Below, in pieces: positions 15,230 to 24,768 of a DNA stretch of 51,780 nucleotides (positions within the stretch are counted from its first letter, which is position 1; each line of letters begins with the position of its first letter). Source of the stretch: Roseburia sp. 1XD42-69 (GTDB lineage: Bacteria > Bacillota > Clostridia > Lachnospirales > Lachnospiraceae); NCBI RefSeq assembly GCF_003612565.1, contig NZ_RAZG01000026.1:1-51780 (forward strand), written 5' to 3'. Position numbers and translations under genes: made by a program. The notes below the pieces were generated by a model. It saw only the letters and a program-made list of their open reading frames with translations, was not told where the DNA came from and did no database searches.

Positions 15230-17641
15230 TTACAAGGTAAGAATAATTTTGTTATCTTTTTCCAGAAGATTTTCCGGTATGTAATTATCGTCCAGTTCTT
15301 TGCCGTTTAGAACCAGTTTGCTGCAGCCGCTTTCCAGTCCGTTTGGGTTTTCAACCACAATGTGCAGATGTTTTCCCCGGAAATCTTTTTCTATTTCCAG
15401 GCGGTCCCACTCTTTAGGAATGGAGGGGGAAAGCTTTATCCCTTCCAAATCCGGCCGAAGCCCCAAAATTCCTTCCACACATCCCACCATAACCGTGGAG
15501 GCAGTGCCGGTAAGCCAGTGCACGTGGGAGCGGCCGTGGTGTTCGCTTGCCCGCCCTTCTGTAAACTGGCCGTAGCAGTAGGGCTCCAGGCGACGGATTT
15601 CCGCCTTGTCGTTTTGTGCGGCGGGAGCGTTTTCCATAAAGTAGGTGAATGCCCGCTCCCCGTGTCCCATGAGGGCTTCCGCAAGAATCAGCCATCCCTG
15701 GGACTGGGAGAATATACCGGAGTTTTCTTTTGTACCCTGATTATAGATAACGGCCAGGGCGCCGTCAAAGGCGCAGGCGTGGTATGGGGGATTCATCAAA
15801 AGTGCGCCGTATTCTGTATTTAACTGCTGGTATACATTGAAAAGTGCGGCGTCTGCCTGCTCTTTTGTTGCAAGCCCGCTGATAACTGCCCAGCTCTGGG
15901 GGTTTAACCACATATTTGCCTCCGGGTCCGCAGCCGCCCCGATGCGCTCTCCTTTTTCGGTAAAGCCCCGGATAAATCGGTCATTGTCCCAGCACAGGTT
16001 CTGGATTTTCTCTTCCATGTCCTTCTGCTGCTCTTTCAAAAAGCGGATGTATTCCTGATCATTTTTATAGCTGGAAAATCTCTCCATTATCATCAGGGCA
16101 TAATAAAACTGCAGTGCCACAAAGGAGGATTCCCCGTTTTCCCCCAGGCGCAGGCAGTCGTTCCAGTCTGCATAAAGCCCGGCAGGCATACCGTGGGGGC
16201 CAAGGTGCTCTAAGGAAAATTTTATGGCCCGTTGTAAGTGCTCATAGACGCTGCCTGTCCCTTTGTCCGCAAAGGGGATATTTTCATCCAGGAAGGCAAT
16301 ATTCCCTGTCTCCGCAATGTATTTGTATACCGTTGGGAAGAGCCATAAAGCGTCGTCGGCGCGGTAGGCCGGATGTCCCGTCTCCTGCCTGTAGGAGGCG
16401 TCTAAAGGGGTGTCCTCATGGCCCGGGTTGTGGGTAAATTTCACAAGGGGCAGGCCGCCGCCCAAATCTGTCTGTGCGGAGAGCATAAACCTTATTTTTT
16501 CCTCCGCCATTTCCGGCGCCAGGTGAATCACACCCTGGATATCCTGGACAGTGTCCCGGTAGCCGTAGCCGTTGCGCAGCCCGCAGTAAATAAAGGAAGC
16601 CGCCCTGGACCAGATAAAAGTCATAAAGCAGTTGTAGGCATTCCAGGTGTTTATCATGGTGTTAAATTCCGGGCTTGGTGTGGTTACAGAGAGCCGCTCC
16701 AATTTCTGGTTCCAGTATTTTTTCAGTGCGTCTATTTCCTCTTTCACCTTCTCTTCGGGATTTCCGTAGGTGTCCAAAATGGAGGAAGCTTCCGGGGAGT
16801 GTTTTTCTCCCAACAGGAAAACTATGGTTTTGGACTCACCGGGAGCCAGGGAAACCACGCAGGAGAGGGCGCCGCAGGAATTTTCATTGTAGCTTAATGC
16901 GTTTGAAAGGCTGCCTGAGACAACCCCCCTGGGGTTTTTGTAGCCCTGGTATCTTCCGATAAACTCATCCTTGTCCCCACAGTAGGAGGAGACAGGGGCT
17001 CCTGCCAGGCCAAAGAAACGCTCTGTCACACATTTTCCGTCTACCTGTTCTTCCGCTGGCAGTGTGTCGAGATTGCTGTGAATCTGCTGCATGATCCTGT
17101 TATCTTCAAACTGTGTCCTGCTGATAAACAGGGAATACTGCAGGTTTACCTGATCCTGCTCATAATTGCTGTGGTTGGTAAATTCTCCGTATCCCGTTAA
17201 GGTAAGTTCCCTTTTTTCCGGGGAATTGTTTGCCACGGTAAGGGCCCACACCTCATAAGATTTATTCAGGGGTACATAATAGCAGGCCTGGGATGAAATT
17301 CCGCTGTATTCGGCTTCCATTCTTGTGTAGCCCATGCCGTGGGAGCACTTGCAGGAATAGCTTTCCAAATCTTTTCCCACCGGCTGCCAGGAGGCGGACC
17401 AGTAATCTTTAGAATGATTATCCCTGAGGTAAATGTATCTTCCGGGGGTATCGAAACTGTTGAAAACATATCTGAGAATCCGGCCGTTGGCCCCGGATTT
17501 TGCAAAGCTGTACCCCCCGGCGTTATTGGAGATAATAGCCCCGTATTCCGGGGAACCCAGGTAGTTTACCCAGGGAGCGGGGGTGTCCGGCCGCTCAATG
17601 ACATATTCTCTGTTTGCATCGTCAAAAAATCCATATTTCAT
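15230..17641 (-). CDS. GH94 phosphorylase, cellobiose phosphorylase-like
   Basis: Reversibly phosphorolyses a beta-linked glucose disaccharide to glucose 1-phosphate plus glucose, conserving bond energy; cytoplasmic. 803 residues, close to known cellobiose phosphorylases (about 810). The N-terminal beta-sandwich opens with MKYGFFDDANREYVI and RPDTPAPWVNYLG. The (alpha/alpha)6 barrel contains GYRDTVQDIQG and the catalytic DWND with Asp495 as the likely proton donor. The C-terminus has HWLTGTASTV and GLRPD. It is second in a minus-strand operon, 22 bp after the larger GH94 gene. A related disaccharide specificity (for example cellobionate or chitobiose) cannot be excluded. Confidence 0.85.
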   Translation of the reverse strand: MKYGFFDDANREYVIERPDTPAPWVNYLGSPEYGAIISNNAGGYSFAKSGANGRILRYVFNSFDTPGRYIYLRDNHSKDYWSASWQPVGKDLESYSCKCSHGMGYTRMEAEYSGISSQACYYVPLNKSYEVWALTVANNSPEKRELTLTGYGEFTNHSNYEQDQVNLQYSLFISRTQFEDNRIMQQIHSNLDTLPAEEQVDGKCVTERFFGLAGAPVSSYCGDKDEFIGRYQGYKNPRGVVSGSLSNALSYNENSCGALSCVVSLAPGESKTIVFLLGEKHSPEASSILDTYGNPEEKVKEEIDALKKYWNQKLERLSVTTPSPEFNTMINTWNAYNCFMTFIWSRAASFIYCGLRNGYGYRDTVQDIQGVIHLAPEMAEEKIRFMLSAQTDLGGGLPLVKFTHNPGHEDTPLDASYRQETGHPAYRADDALWLFPTVYKYIAETGNIAFLDENIPFADKGTGSVYEHLQRAIKFSLEHLGPHGMPAGLYADWNDCLRLGENGESSFVALQFYYALMIMERFSSYKNDQEYIRFLKEQQKDMEEKIQNLCWDNDRFIRGFTEKGERIGAAADPEANMWLNPQSWAVISGLATKEQADAALFNVYQQLNTEYGALLMNPPYHACAFDGALAVIYNQGTKENSGIFSQSQGWLILAEALMGHGERAFTYFMENAPAAQNDKAEIRRLEPYCYGQFTEGRASEHHGRSHVHWLTGTASTVMVGCVEGILGLRPDLEGIKLSPSIPKEWDRLEIEKDFRGKHLHIVVENPNGLESGCSKLVLNGKELDDNYIPENLLEKDNKIILTL

Positions 17642-17663
17642 GTTTAAGTATCCTTTCTTAGCT

Positions 17664-20363
17664 TTATTTTAATTTAATAAGAATTTCATGGGTATCCCCT
17701 GGAAGGGCATCTATCATTTTCCGGGAGAGAAGGACGGAGGAATCGTCATTTCTTGTCAGTTCCCTGCCGTCACAGAATGCCTTTTCCATAATGTAGGAGC
17801 CAAAGTCTTTGTTTTCTTGATTTTCGTAAATAATTACAAAATTTTTCCCTGCGAAGGGAACGGAGATAGAAGCGGTTCCCTTTTCGTCAAACTGGCAGGC
17901 CAGGAGTTTGGGATATAGCAGCAAATCTCCTGCTTCTCCCCGGACGCCGAAAACTTCCGTAATCATAGTCATCAGAAACCAGCTTGCCGCACCGGTTAAG
18001 TACTGATACATGCCCCTTCCGTCTAACCGGAAATATTCCGGGATTCCGGGGTAGATATGGCTGGTGTCAAAGTCAAGGGCGGTGTCGGCCAGGGTTTTTA
18101 AGGCTTTATAGCCTTCCTTTACAAAACCTCTCCGGTACAGGGCGTTGGCGTACATAACTGTCATGTGGGAGAATACGGCCCCGTTCTCCTTTTCTCCGTA
18201 TGCGAACCCGAACATGCGCCCCATGTCAAATTTCAGCTCCTTAAAGTCCGTGTTCAGCCGGTATCCCCCTGTTTCTTTCTGATACAGGTATTTGTCTGCG
18301 CTCTTTGTGATTTTTTTAATCTGGTTTTCCTCTGCAACGCCGCTCATAATGGCAAAAACCTGACCTGTGAGCATCATGCGCACCTGGCTCTCAAAAAATC
18401 CTTCCACCCGTCTCCCATGGTTGTCGTAGTAGCTGTTAAACCAGCCTTCCCCTTCCGGGCCGCTAAGCCACTCCTGTTTCCGCAGGAAGTCTATCAGCCA
18501 GTTGGCTTTCTGGACCAGGTTTAGGGACAGGGAGGAAAGGGGGATAGGGATGCGCTTGCCGCTGACACTGTGCCGGCACAGGGAGGCATATTCCGACAGA
18601 ATCTCCCGTTTTCTGTCCGGGTTGTCAAAGATATCCGAATCCTGGTTCAGCAAAATCTGTATCTCCTCTGAAAGACAGACGTCAGAGCACCCGGAGCGGC
18701 TTTCCAAAAGCCGGATGGTTTCCGCTAATTCCAGAAGGTTTCCGGCATAGGCGCAGGTAAATGCCACGCTCTCCCCCCTCTCAGGGGCCATGTCTAAAGC
18801 GTCATTCCAGTCTGCCCCCCTAAGACGGAAGATATTGTGTTCCCCTACTTCGTAAAAGGCGGTAAGGTGCTGAATCAGCAAGTGTTCCAAAATGCTTCCT
18901 TTGTACTCTTCCCCTGACTCTGTAAGCTGCATATTTCCCTGTTCCTGGCTCCACAGGGAATCCGTGTCTGTGCCCCGCATGGCCTGGGCGTCTTTAAAGT
19001 AGCTTACAGGTCTGTTTAAAATTTCCACATCCCCTGTCTGGTTTATATAGAGTTTTGTAGTCATAAAAGGCCACAGGGCGTGGTCCATCCAGACCCTTGC
19101 AATGCCGTTTCTGTCAGCGATAAAGTTTCCGTCCCCCTGGCCGATAATGGTTGCATTTGTGCCGTCCATGCGGACGCCGCCGTAATTTTTTTCTATCATT
19201 GCCCCCACATCGTCAGGATTTAACAAAAGAAGAGAAAGGCAGTCCTGCCACAAATCCCTCCAGCCCCGTCCTCCTCTGCCGTAGTCGTGGTGGGGAAGGA
19301 AGGAACAGCCGAAGAGGCGGCGCAGGAACGGCTGGAAACTCACCCATTTCATAAGGGAATCAAAGTCTTTGCTGTCCGTGTGGAAACTTACCGCCACCTG
19401 GTTTTGCCAGTAAGTCTTTGTATCACTTAGGGCGGCTTTTATTTTTTCCTCTGAATTGTATTTCTGATATATTTTATCAATGTCGGCCCTGTTTTCATCA
19501 ATGCCAAAGAGAAGGATAAAATCTTTCTTTTCTCCCGGGGAGAGGGTGACAGGGGAGAAACGGAAAGCCCCCATGGCTTCTTTTCCCTCTGCTTTGGCAA
19601 AGGCGGGGTTTCCCGGGTACTGCTCAAATACGGCCCTGGGAAGGGTGTATGTGCCCCCTTCCCCGATAAAATCTTCCACGGATGGGTAGAAGCTTACCGG
19701 GTTCTCCCCTGCGCCTGTGCAGCCCAGACAATAGTAGATGCGGCTGTTTTTACGGTGGCCTTTCTCGTCAAAGGACATGGTGGGGCACACATAGACGCCT
19801 TTTTCGTCTGTGTCCGTCCGGTGGAGCATGGAGGTCACGTTCCTGTGATCCCTGATATTGTCTGCGCTCCGGCCGTAGATTGGGATGGCGGCATAGGGGG
19901 TGAATATCTGTGGCTTTTCCGCCTGGTTTTCTATGGTGATGTACATAATTTCCACATTGTCATTCCTTGGGATAAAGGATGTGACAGAAGTAGAAATCTG
20001 AAATTGCTTTGAGGTGCGGGTCATGGTCTGCCACATAAATCCTGCCGAGAGGCTGCTCTCATCCTGGTTTTCGGAAAATTTGAAAGCTTCCTGGGAGGCT
20101 GAGGCCCCGGCAGCGGAGTAAGCCCTTCCTTTTTCCGGTGCAAACCAGAAGTTTCTGGTGGAGCGGTTGTTGTGGAGGTTTTCCGAACTCACCGGCTCTA
20201 AGAGAAAACTTTCCTGGTCAAGCTTTGCATCCCCGCCAAGATTTGGGGTGATGGAACTCTTAAGCCCTGCCTCTGATGCAAGGGGAAAATAAAGGCCGCT
20301 TACATTTTCCGGCTTTTCTATAGTAAAAGAGCCGTAAAAGTCAATAAAGTTTATTTTTTGCAT
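17664..20363 (-). CDS. GH94/GH36-fold phosphorylase, laminaribiose phosphorylase-like
   Basis: 899-residue enzyme of the same fold, but longer and diverged from its neighbour. It carries GGRGWRDLWQDCLSL and the catalytic-type motif GADWNDALDM, with a sugar-binding C-terminal sandwich after GIPEYFRLDGRG and QYLTGAASW. Its length matches laminaribiose or 1,3-beta-oligoglucan phosphorylases (about 900), so a beta-1,3-linked glucan is my best guess. The ATG at 20363 is chosen because AAGGGAG lies 8 bp upstream on the minus strand; a TTG 21 bp earlier is not supported. It is the first gene of the two-gene phosphorylase operon and is divergent from the sugar ABC transporter. Confidence 0.78.
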   Translation of the reverse strand: MQKINFIDFYGSFTIEKPENVSGLYFPLASEAGLKSSITPNLGGDAKLDQESFLLEPVSSENLHNNRSTRNFWFAPEKGRAYSAAGASASQEAFKFSENQDESSLSAGFMWQTMTRTSKQFQISTSVTSFIPRNDNVEIMYITIENQAEKPQIFTPYAAIPIYGRSADNIRDHRNVTSMLHRTDTDEKGVYVCPTMSFDEKGHRKNSRIYYCLGCTGAGENPVSFYPSVEDFIGEGGTYTLPRAVFEQYPGNPAFAKAEGKEAMGAFRFSPVTLSPGEKKDFILLFGIDENRADIDKIYQKYNSEEKIKAALSDTKTYWQNQVAVSFHTDSKDFDSLMKWVSFQPFLRRLFGCSFLPHHDYGRGGRGWRDLWQDCLSLLLLNPDDVGAMIEKNYGGVRMDGTNATIIGQGDGNFIADRNGIARVWMDHALWPFMTTKLYINQTGDVEILNRPVSYFKDAQAMRGTDTDSLWSQEQGNMQLTESGEEYKGSILEHLLIQHLTAFYEVGEHNIFRLRGADWNDALDMAPERGESVAFTCAYAGNLLELAETIRLLESRSGCSDVCLSEEIQILLNQDSDIFDNPDRKREILSEYASLCRHSVSGKRIPIPLSSLSLNLVQKANWLIDFLRKQEWLSGPEGEGWFNSYYDNHGRRVEGFFESQVRMMLTGQVFAIMSGVAEENQIKKITKSADKYLYQKETGGYRLNTDFKELKFDMGRMFGFAYGEKENGAVFSHMTVMYANALYRRGFVKEGYKALKTLADTALDFDTSHIYPGIPEYFRLDGRGMYQYLTGAASWFLMTMITEVFGVRGEAGDLLLYPKLLACQFDEKGTASISVPFAGKNFVIIYENQENKDFGSYIMEKAFCDGRELTRNDDSSVLLSRKMIDALPGDTHEILIKLK

Positions 20364-20616
20364 ATGGAAATCTCCCTTCGTCAATGTATGAAAGCATCAT
20401 ATAGGAATCCTTGCACTTTAGAAATAAAATACATGAGAAAAATATCAGAATCATGACATAAAATCTGAGGGGGCAAAAAAAGTAATTGGTGTCATAAATC
20501 TGATATTCTGTTAAGAATTTTAATATATTCCAAAAAAGATTCAAGTTATAATCCTATCATGTTAAGCGTGAGGCGAACTTCACGGAAATACATTACATAT
20601 TTAAGGAGGATGCTCA
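20364..20616. promoter_or_regulatory. Divergent control region, GH94 operon and sugar transporter
   Basis: Between the two divergent operons, CATAAAATCTGA (20457-20468) and CATAAATCTGA (20493-20503) form a direct repeat 36 bp apart, with TCAGA at 20445-20449 making an inverted partner to the first. A TATAAT at 20547-20552 serves the transporter but has no good -35, suggesting activator dependence. A strong AAGGAGG precedes the ATG at 20617. Confidence 0.5.
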
Positions 20617-22086
20617 ATGAAAAAGAAATTGGTAAGCATGTTATTAGTGGGAACTATGGTTGCAGGTATGTTTGCAGGGTGCGGTGGAAGTGATAACGGC
20701 TCCGCTTCCGATGCAGGAACAAATGCAGATGCAAGCGAAGCAAGCGATGCAGGAGATGCAGACAGCGGAACAGCAGATGAAGGAAGCGATGCGGCAGAGG
20801 CTCCGGCGGGAGATGAGGGTAAAGTGATTAACATTTACTCCTGGAACAATGAGTTTAAGGAGAGGGTTGAAGCTGTTTACCCTGAGGTGCAGGAAACCTC
20901 TTCAGACGGTACGGTGACAACATTAAAAGACGGCACGGAAATCCACTGGATTGTAAACCCCAACCAGGACGGGGTATATCAGCAGAAACTGGACGAGGCT
21001 CTTATGAACCAGGCGGACGCAGCAGCGGACGACAAAATAGATATGTTTTTATCTGAGACAGATTATGTGTTTAAATATACAGATGCCGAGGCAGATGTGG
21101 CTATGCCTTTAAAAGACCTTGGCATTGACCCGGATAAAGACCTTTCTGACCAGTACAGCTTTACAAAAGTGACGGCTTCCGACGCAAACGGTGTCCAGAG
21201 AGGATCCACCTGGCAGTGCTGCCCGGGACTTTTGGTATACCGCAGGGATATTGCGGAGGACGTATTTGGCACAGACGACCCGGAGCAGATTGGGGAAAAG
21301 GTAAAAGATTGGGATACCTTAAAAGCTACCGCAGCTGAGTTAAAGGAAAAAGGATATTATACATTTTCTTCTTATGCAGATACGTTCCGTCTCTATGGAA
21401 ACAGCATTCCGCAGCCCTGGGTGACAGCAGGGGAAACTACAGTTAAGGTTGACCAGAAGATTATGGACTGGGTGGAAACATCCAAAGAGTGGCTGGATGC
21501 AGGATATTATGACAAGAGCGTAAAAGGCCAGTGGAACGATGACTGGAACAAGGCTATGGGTTCCGCATCCAAAGTATTTGCATTCCTGTTCCCGGCATGG
21601 GGCATTGACTTTACCTTAAAGCCCAACTGGGACGGCGGCGACGGCGCCTGGGCAGTTACCAATCCTCCCCAGGAATATAACTGGGGCGGCTCTTACGTAC
21701 ACGCATGCGTCGGGACAGACAATCCGCAGCACGTAAAAGATATTATTATGGCAGTGACAGGCAATAAAGATAACCTGATGAAGATTTCCAAGGATTACAC
21801 AGATTTTACCAATACCCAGAGCGGCATGCAGGATGCGGCAAAGGATGATTCCTTTGGTTCCCAGTTCCTGGGCGGGCAGAATGCATTTACATACTTTGCA
21901 CCGGTGGCAGAAAATATTCAGATAGCTCCTCTTTCTGCCTATGACCAGGGATGTGTGGAGTTAATCCAGAATGCCTTCAGCGATTATTTCCAGGGACAGG
22001 TAGATTTTGACAAGGCAAAATCAAACTTTGAGACTGCAATCAAAGAGCGTTATCCTGAAATCACAGAGATTTCCTGGCCCGAATAA
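20617..22086 (+). CDS. Sugar ABC transporter substrate-binding lipoprotein (family 1)
   Basis: 489-residue extracytoplasmic binding protein. The signal peptide ends in lipobox MFAGC, with lipidated Cys22, followed by an Ala/Asp/Ser linker to about residue 68. The mature domain starts at VINIYSWNNEF and belongs to the MalE-like (SBP_bac_1) group: aromatic-rich, with WNDDW and AWGIDF. It is the first gene of the transporter, facing the GH94 operon, so cello- or laminari-oligosaccharides are likely ligands (inference). A 14-bp hairpin separates it from the permease genes. Confidence 0.88.
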   Translation: MKKKLVSMLLVGTMVAGMFAGCGGSDNGSASDAGTNADASEASDAGDADSGTADEGSDAAEAPAGDEGKVINIYSWNNEFKERVEAVYPEVQETSSDGTVTTLKDGTEIHWIVNPNQDGVYQQKLDEALMNQADAAADDKIDMFLSETDYVFKYTDAEADVAMPLKDLGIDPDKDLSDQYSFTKVTASDANGVQRGSTWQCCPGLLVYRRDIAEDVFGTDDPEQIGEKVKDWDTLKATAAELKEKGYYTFSSYADTFRLYGNSIPQPWVTAGETTVKVDQKIMDWVETSKEWLDAGYYDKSVKGQWNDDWNKAMGSASKVFAFLFPAWGIDFTLKPNWDGGDGAWAVTNPPQEYNWGGSYVHACVGTDNPQHVKDIIMAVTGNKDNLMKISKDYTDFTNTQSGMQDAAKDDSFGSQFLGGQNAFTYFAPVAENIQIAPLSAYDQGCVELIQNAFSDYFQGQVDFDKAKSNFETAIKERYPEITEISWPE

Positions 22087-22095
22087 GGCTTACCC

Positions 22096-22126
22096 GGGCT
22101 GTCCCGCAAGTTTTGCGGGGCAGTCC
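22096..22126 (+). promoter_or_regulatory. Intercistronic hairpin after the binding-protein gene
   Basis: 14-bp stem (two G-T pairs) with a GTT loop and no following T run. It probably stabilises the 3' end of the abundant binding-protein message or partly attenuates the permease genes. Confidence 0.7.
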
Positions 22127-22155
22127 ATGATTGAAACAGAAAGGAATGGCAGTCT

Positions 22156-23064
22156 ATGAAACGAAAAAGTATAGATTACTCAAAGTGGGGATATTTTTTT
22201 ATACTCCCGTTTTTTATCTCATTTTTTGTTTTTTCTTTGATTCCCCTGGCAGATACCATTCGGTACAGTTTTTATGAATACTACCGTTCGGGAATTAAAG
22301 AAATCGGCCCTAATTTTGTGGGAATGGAAAATTATGTAAGCCTTTTAAAGTCCGACATGTTAAAGTATGCGGGAAATACCTTTATCCTCTGGATTATCGG
22401 TTTTATCCCACAGATTGTTATCGCCCTGCTCTTGGCGGAATGGTTTGTGGACGCCCGGTTAAAGATTCACGGGAAGCAGTTTTTTAAGGTGGTCATCTAC
22501 CTTCCCAACCTGATTATGGCATCCGCCTTTGCCATGTTGTTTTTCACCATGTTTTCTACCAATGGTCCAATCAACTCGATTCTTATGAATATGGGATTGT
22601 TGAGCAAACCCATTGATTTTATGGGCACCGTATTTGGAACCAGGTCTCTGGTTGGGTTGATGAACTTCCTTATGTGGTTTGGGAATACCACCATTATGCT
22701 TATGGCGGCAATTATGGGTATCAGCCCGGATATTTTTGAGGCTTCCGAATTGGACGGCTGCAACAGCTTCCAGAGGTTTTTCCGCATTACTCTGCCTTTA
22801 ATCCGGCCCATACTGGCCTACACCCTGATTACTTCCATTATCGGCGGGCTTCAGATGTTTGATGTGCCCCAGATTTTGACAAACGGACAGGGAAATCCGG
22901 ACAGGACGTCCATGACCTTGATTATGTTCTTAAACAGCCATTTGAAGAGTAAAAACTACGGTATGGCAGGTTCACTGTCTGTTTACCTGTTTATTGTCAG
23001 CGGTATCCTCTGCTTTATTGTGTACCGGATGACAAATGGCAAAGATGATAAAGGAGGGAGATAA
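22156..23064 (+). CDS. Sugar ABC transporter permease, MalF/UgpA type
   Basis: 302-residue inner-membrane subunit with six predicted spans, beginning near residue 14. The EAA loop that docks the ATPase is EASELDGCNSFQRFFRITLPLIRP-like, near residue 195-215. It partners with the next permease, which starts 3 bp later. No ATPase gene is present here, so a shared MsmX/UgpC-type ATPase encoded elsewhere is expected. Confidence 0.92.
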   Translation: MKRKSIDYSKWGYFFILPFFISFFVFSLIPLADTIRYSFYEYYRSGIKEIGPNFVGMENYVSLLKSDMLKYAGNTFILWIIGFIPQIVIALLLAEWFVDARLKIHGKQFFKVVIYLPNLIMASAFAMLFFTMFSTNGPINSILMNMGLLSKPIDFMGTVFGTRSLVGLMNFLMWFGNTTIMLMAAIMGISPDIFEASELDGCNSFQRFFRITLPLIRPILAYTLITSIIGGLQMFDVPQILTNGQGNPDRTSMTLIMFLNSHLKSKNYGMAGSLSVYLFIVSGILCFIVYRMTNGKDDKGGR

Positions 23065-23067
23065 TTT

Positions 23068-23913
23068 ATGAATTCTAATGCATTTAATAAGTTTAGAAGT
23101 GTCTTCGCCCATGTATTATTGGTTATCTTGTCCTTTATGTGTTTGTTTTTCTTTTATATATTGTTTATTAACGCCACCCGTTCCCATGCAGATTTGCAGA
23201 AAGGGTTTTCCGCACTGCCGGGGAAATATTTCCTGACAAACTTTATGAATGTGGCAAATGACGGAACCTTTCCCATGATTCGGGGAATTTTAAACAGCCT
23301 GATTGTCTCCGGCTGTTCCGCAGCAATCTGTACCTATTTTTCTTCCCTGACGGCTTATGGGCTGTATGCTTACGATTTTAAACTGAAAAAGGCGGCGTTT
23401 ACCTTTATCATGGCAATTCTTGTTATGCCTACCCAGGTGACGGCAATGGGATTTTTAAGGTTAATTACCAAGATGGGGATGTATGATTCCCTGCTCCCAC
23501 TGATTATCCCGGCCATTGCATCGCCTTCCGTGTTCTATTTTATGTACAGCTACCTCCAGTCCTCCCTTCCTCTTTCTTTGGTGGAAGCTGCCAGGATTGA
23601 CGGCTCCGGGGAATTTATGACCTTTAACCGGATTGTAATTCCCATTATGAAACCTGCCATTGCGGTACAGGCAATTTTCACTTTTGTGGGTTCCTGGAAC
23701 AATTACTTCGTTCCTGCACTGGTGATTCAGTCCAAGGATAAGATGACGGTGCCCATTTTGATTGCAACCCTTCGGGGTGCTGATTTTATGAGTTTTGACA
23801 GCGCTAAGATTTACATGATGATTTTTGTGGCCATTGTGCCTATCATTATTGTGTACCTGTTCCTTTCTAAATACATTATAGCCGGGATAACGCTTGGCGG
23901 TGTGAAAGAATAG
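23068..23913 (+). CDS. Sugar ABC transporter permease, MalG/UgpE type
   Basis: 281-residue membrane subunit, about six spans. The EAA loop reads EAARIDGSGEFMTFNRIVIP and the C-terminus ends in KYIIAGITLGGVKE, typical of the MalG branch. Last gene of the unit; a terminator follows. Confidence 0.92.
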   Translation: MNSNAFNKFRSVFAHVLLVILSFMCLFFFYILFINATRSHADLQKGFSALPGKYFLTNFMNVANDGTFPMIRGILNSLIVSGCSAAICTYFSSLTAYGLYAYDFKLKKAAFTFIMAILVMPTQVTAMGFLRLITKMGMYDSLLPLIIPAIASPSVFYFMYSYLQSSLPLSLVEAARIDGSGEFMTFNRIVIPIMKPAIAVQAIFTFVGSWNNYFVPALVIQSKDKMTVPILIATLRGADFMSFDSAKIYMMIFVAIVPIIIVYLFLSKYIIAGITLGGVKE

Positions 23914-23937
23914 GTTTTCATATTTTTTCCTGACATG

Positions 23938-23973
23938 CAGGAGGCGGAGAAATCTGCCTCCTGTGTGTTTTTT
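23938..23973 (+). terminator. Terminator of the sugar transporter operon
   Basis: Stem CAGGAGGC/GCCTCCTG (23938-23945 with 23956-23963), 10-nt loop, then TGTG and six Ts. Confidence 0.8.
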
Positions 23974-24060
23974 ATGTCATTTCCCCCCTCGTTGGTTACA
24001 TTTCTATTTAAAATCCGGGCAGGATACATTATAATAGTAATCAGGAAGCGGGGATTTTTT

Positions 24061-24768
24061 ATGCGGATTGCAGTCTGTGACGACGAGAGGGAGCTGGCGG
24101 AGGATATATGCGCCAGGATAAAAAAAATAGACAGGGTTTGCAGGGTTTTCTGTTATACGGAAGGGATTTCACTTTTGCAGGACGGCTGTTTTGACCTGGT
24201 TTTTTTAGATATTGGCATGGAACCCATAAACGGCATGGAAGTGGCCAAAAGGCTTCGGGAGATAAACCAGAAGGTTCTGATTGTATTTATCACGGCGTTA
24301 AAGGAGTATGTGTTTGACTCCTTTGAGGTGGGGGCCTTTTGGTATCTTTTAAAACCCGTTTCAGAAGATAAGTTAAAAGATGTTTTATTCCGGGCAAAAA
24401 AACAGTGGGAACAGCAGAACGGCTCCGGGGAACGACAGATTTTTATTCAGACAAAAAGTAAAAATTATGTGCTAAGTGTCAATGATATTTTGTATCTGGA
24501 AAATCAGAAGCGTAAGATTCTCATCCATACAAAGGAGGAGTTAATCACCTTTAACGCTGTCATGTCAAAGGTAGAGGAGTCTTTGGGGGAGGGGTTTTAC
24601 CGCTGCCACAGGGGATATCTTGTAAACCTGGCTTACGTGGCGGAATATGACGGGGAGACGATTCGGCTGGCAAATAAAGAAACTATCTATTTGGCAAAAA
24701 ACAAGTACCAGGATTTTGTCATGACCTATATGCGCTATCTTCGGAACGGAGGTGTGACATTTGTCTGA
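24061..24768 (+). CDS. LytTR-family response regulator
   Basis: 235 residues. Receiver domain at 1-120 with acidic pocket CDDE and phospho-acceptor Asp50 (FLDIGM), a TALKE switch and the LLKP lysine. The C-terminal LytTR DNA-binding domain starts near 128 (IQTKSKNYVLSVNDILYLEN) and ends with FYRCHRGYLVN. The ATG at 24061 is preferred: the frame extends upstream only through the preceding terminator. A TATAAT lies at 24030-24035. The stop overlaps the start of the sensor kinase gene. The target may be the neighbouring sugar operon (inference). Confidence 0.92.
   Translation: MRIAVCDDERELAEDICARIKKIDRVCRVFCYTEGISLLQDGCFDLVFLDIGMEPINGMEVAKRLREINQKVLIVFITALKEYVFDSFEVGAFWYLLKPVSEDKLKDVLFRAKKQWEQQNGSGERQIFIQTKSKNYVLSVNDILYLENQKRKILIHTKEELITFNAVMSKVEESLGEGFYRCHRGYLVNLAYVAEYDGETIRLANKETIYLAKNKYQDFVMTYMRYLRNGGVTFV

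Noticed and set aside
16418-16897. 159-codon plus-strand frame inside the GH94 gene
   Set aside because: Antisense to the catalytic domain coding region, without a ribosome site or recognisable domain.
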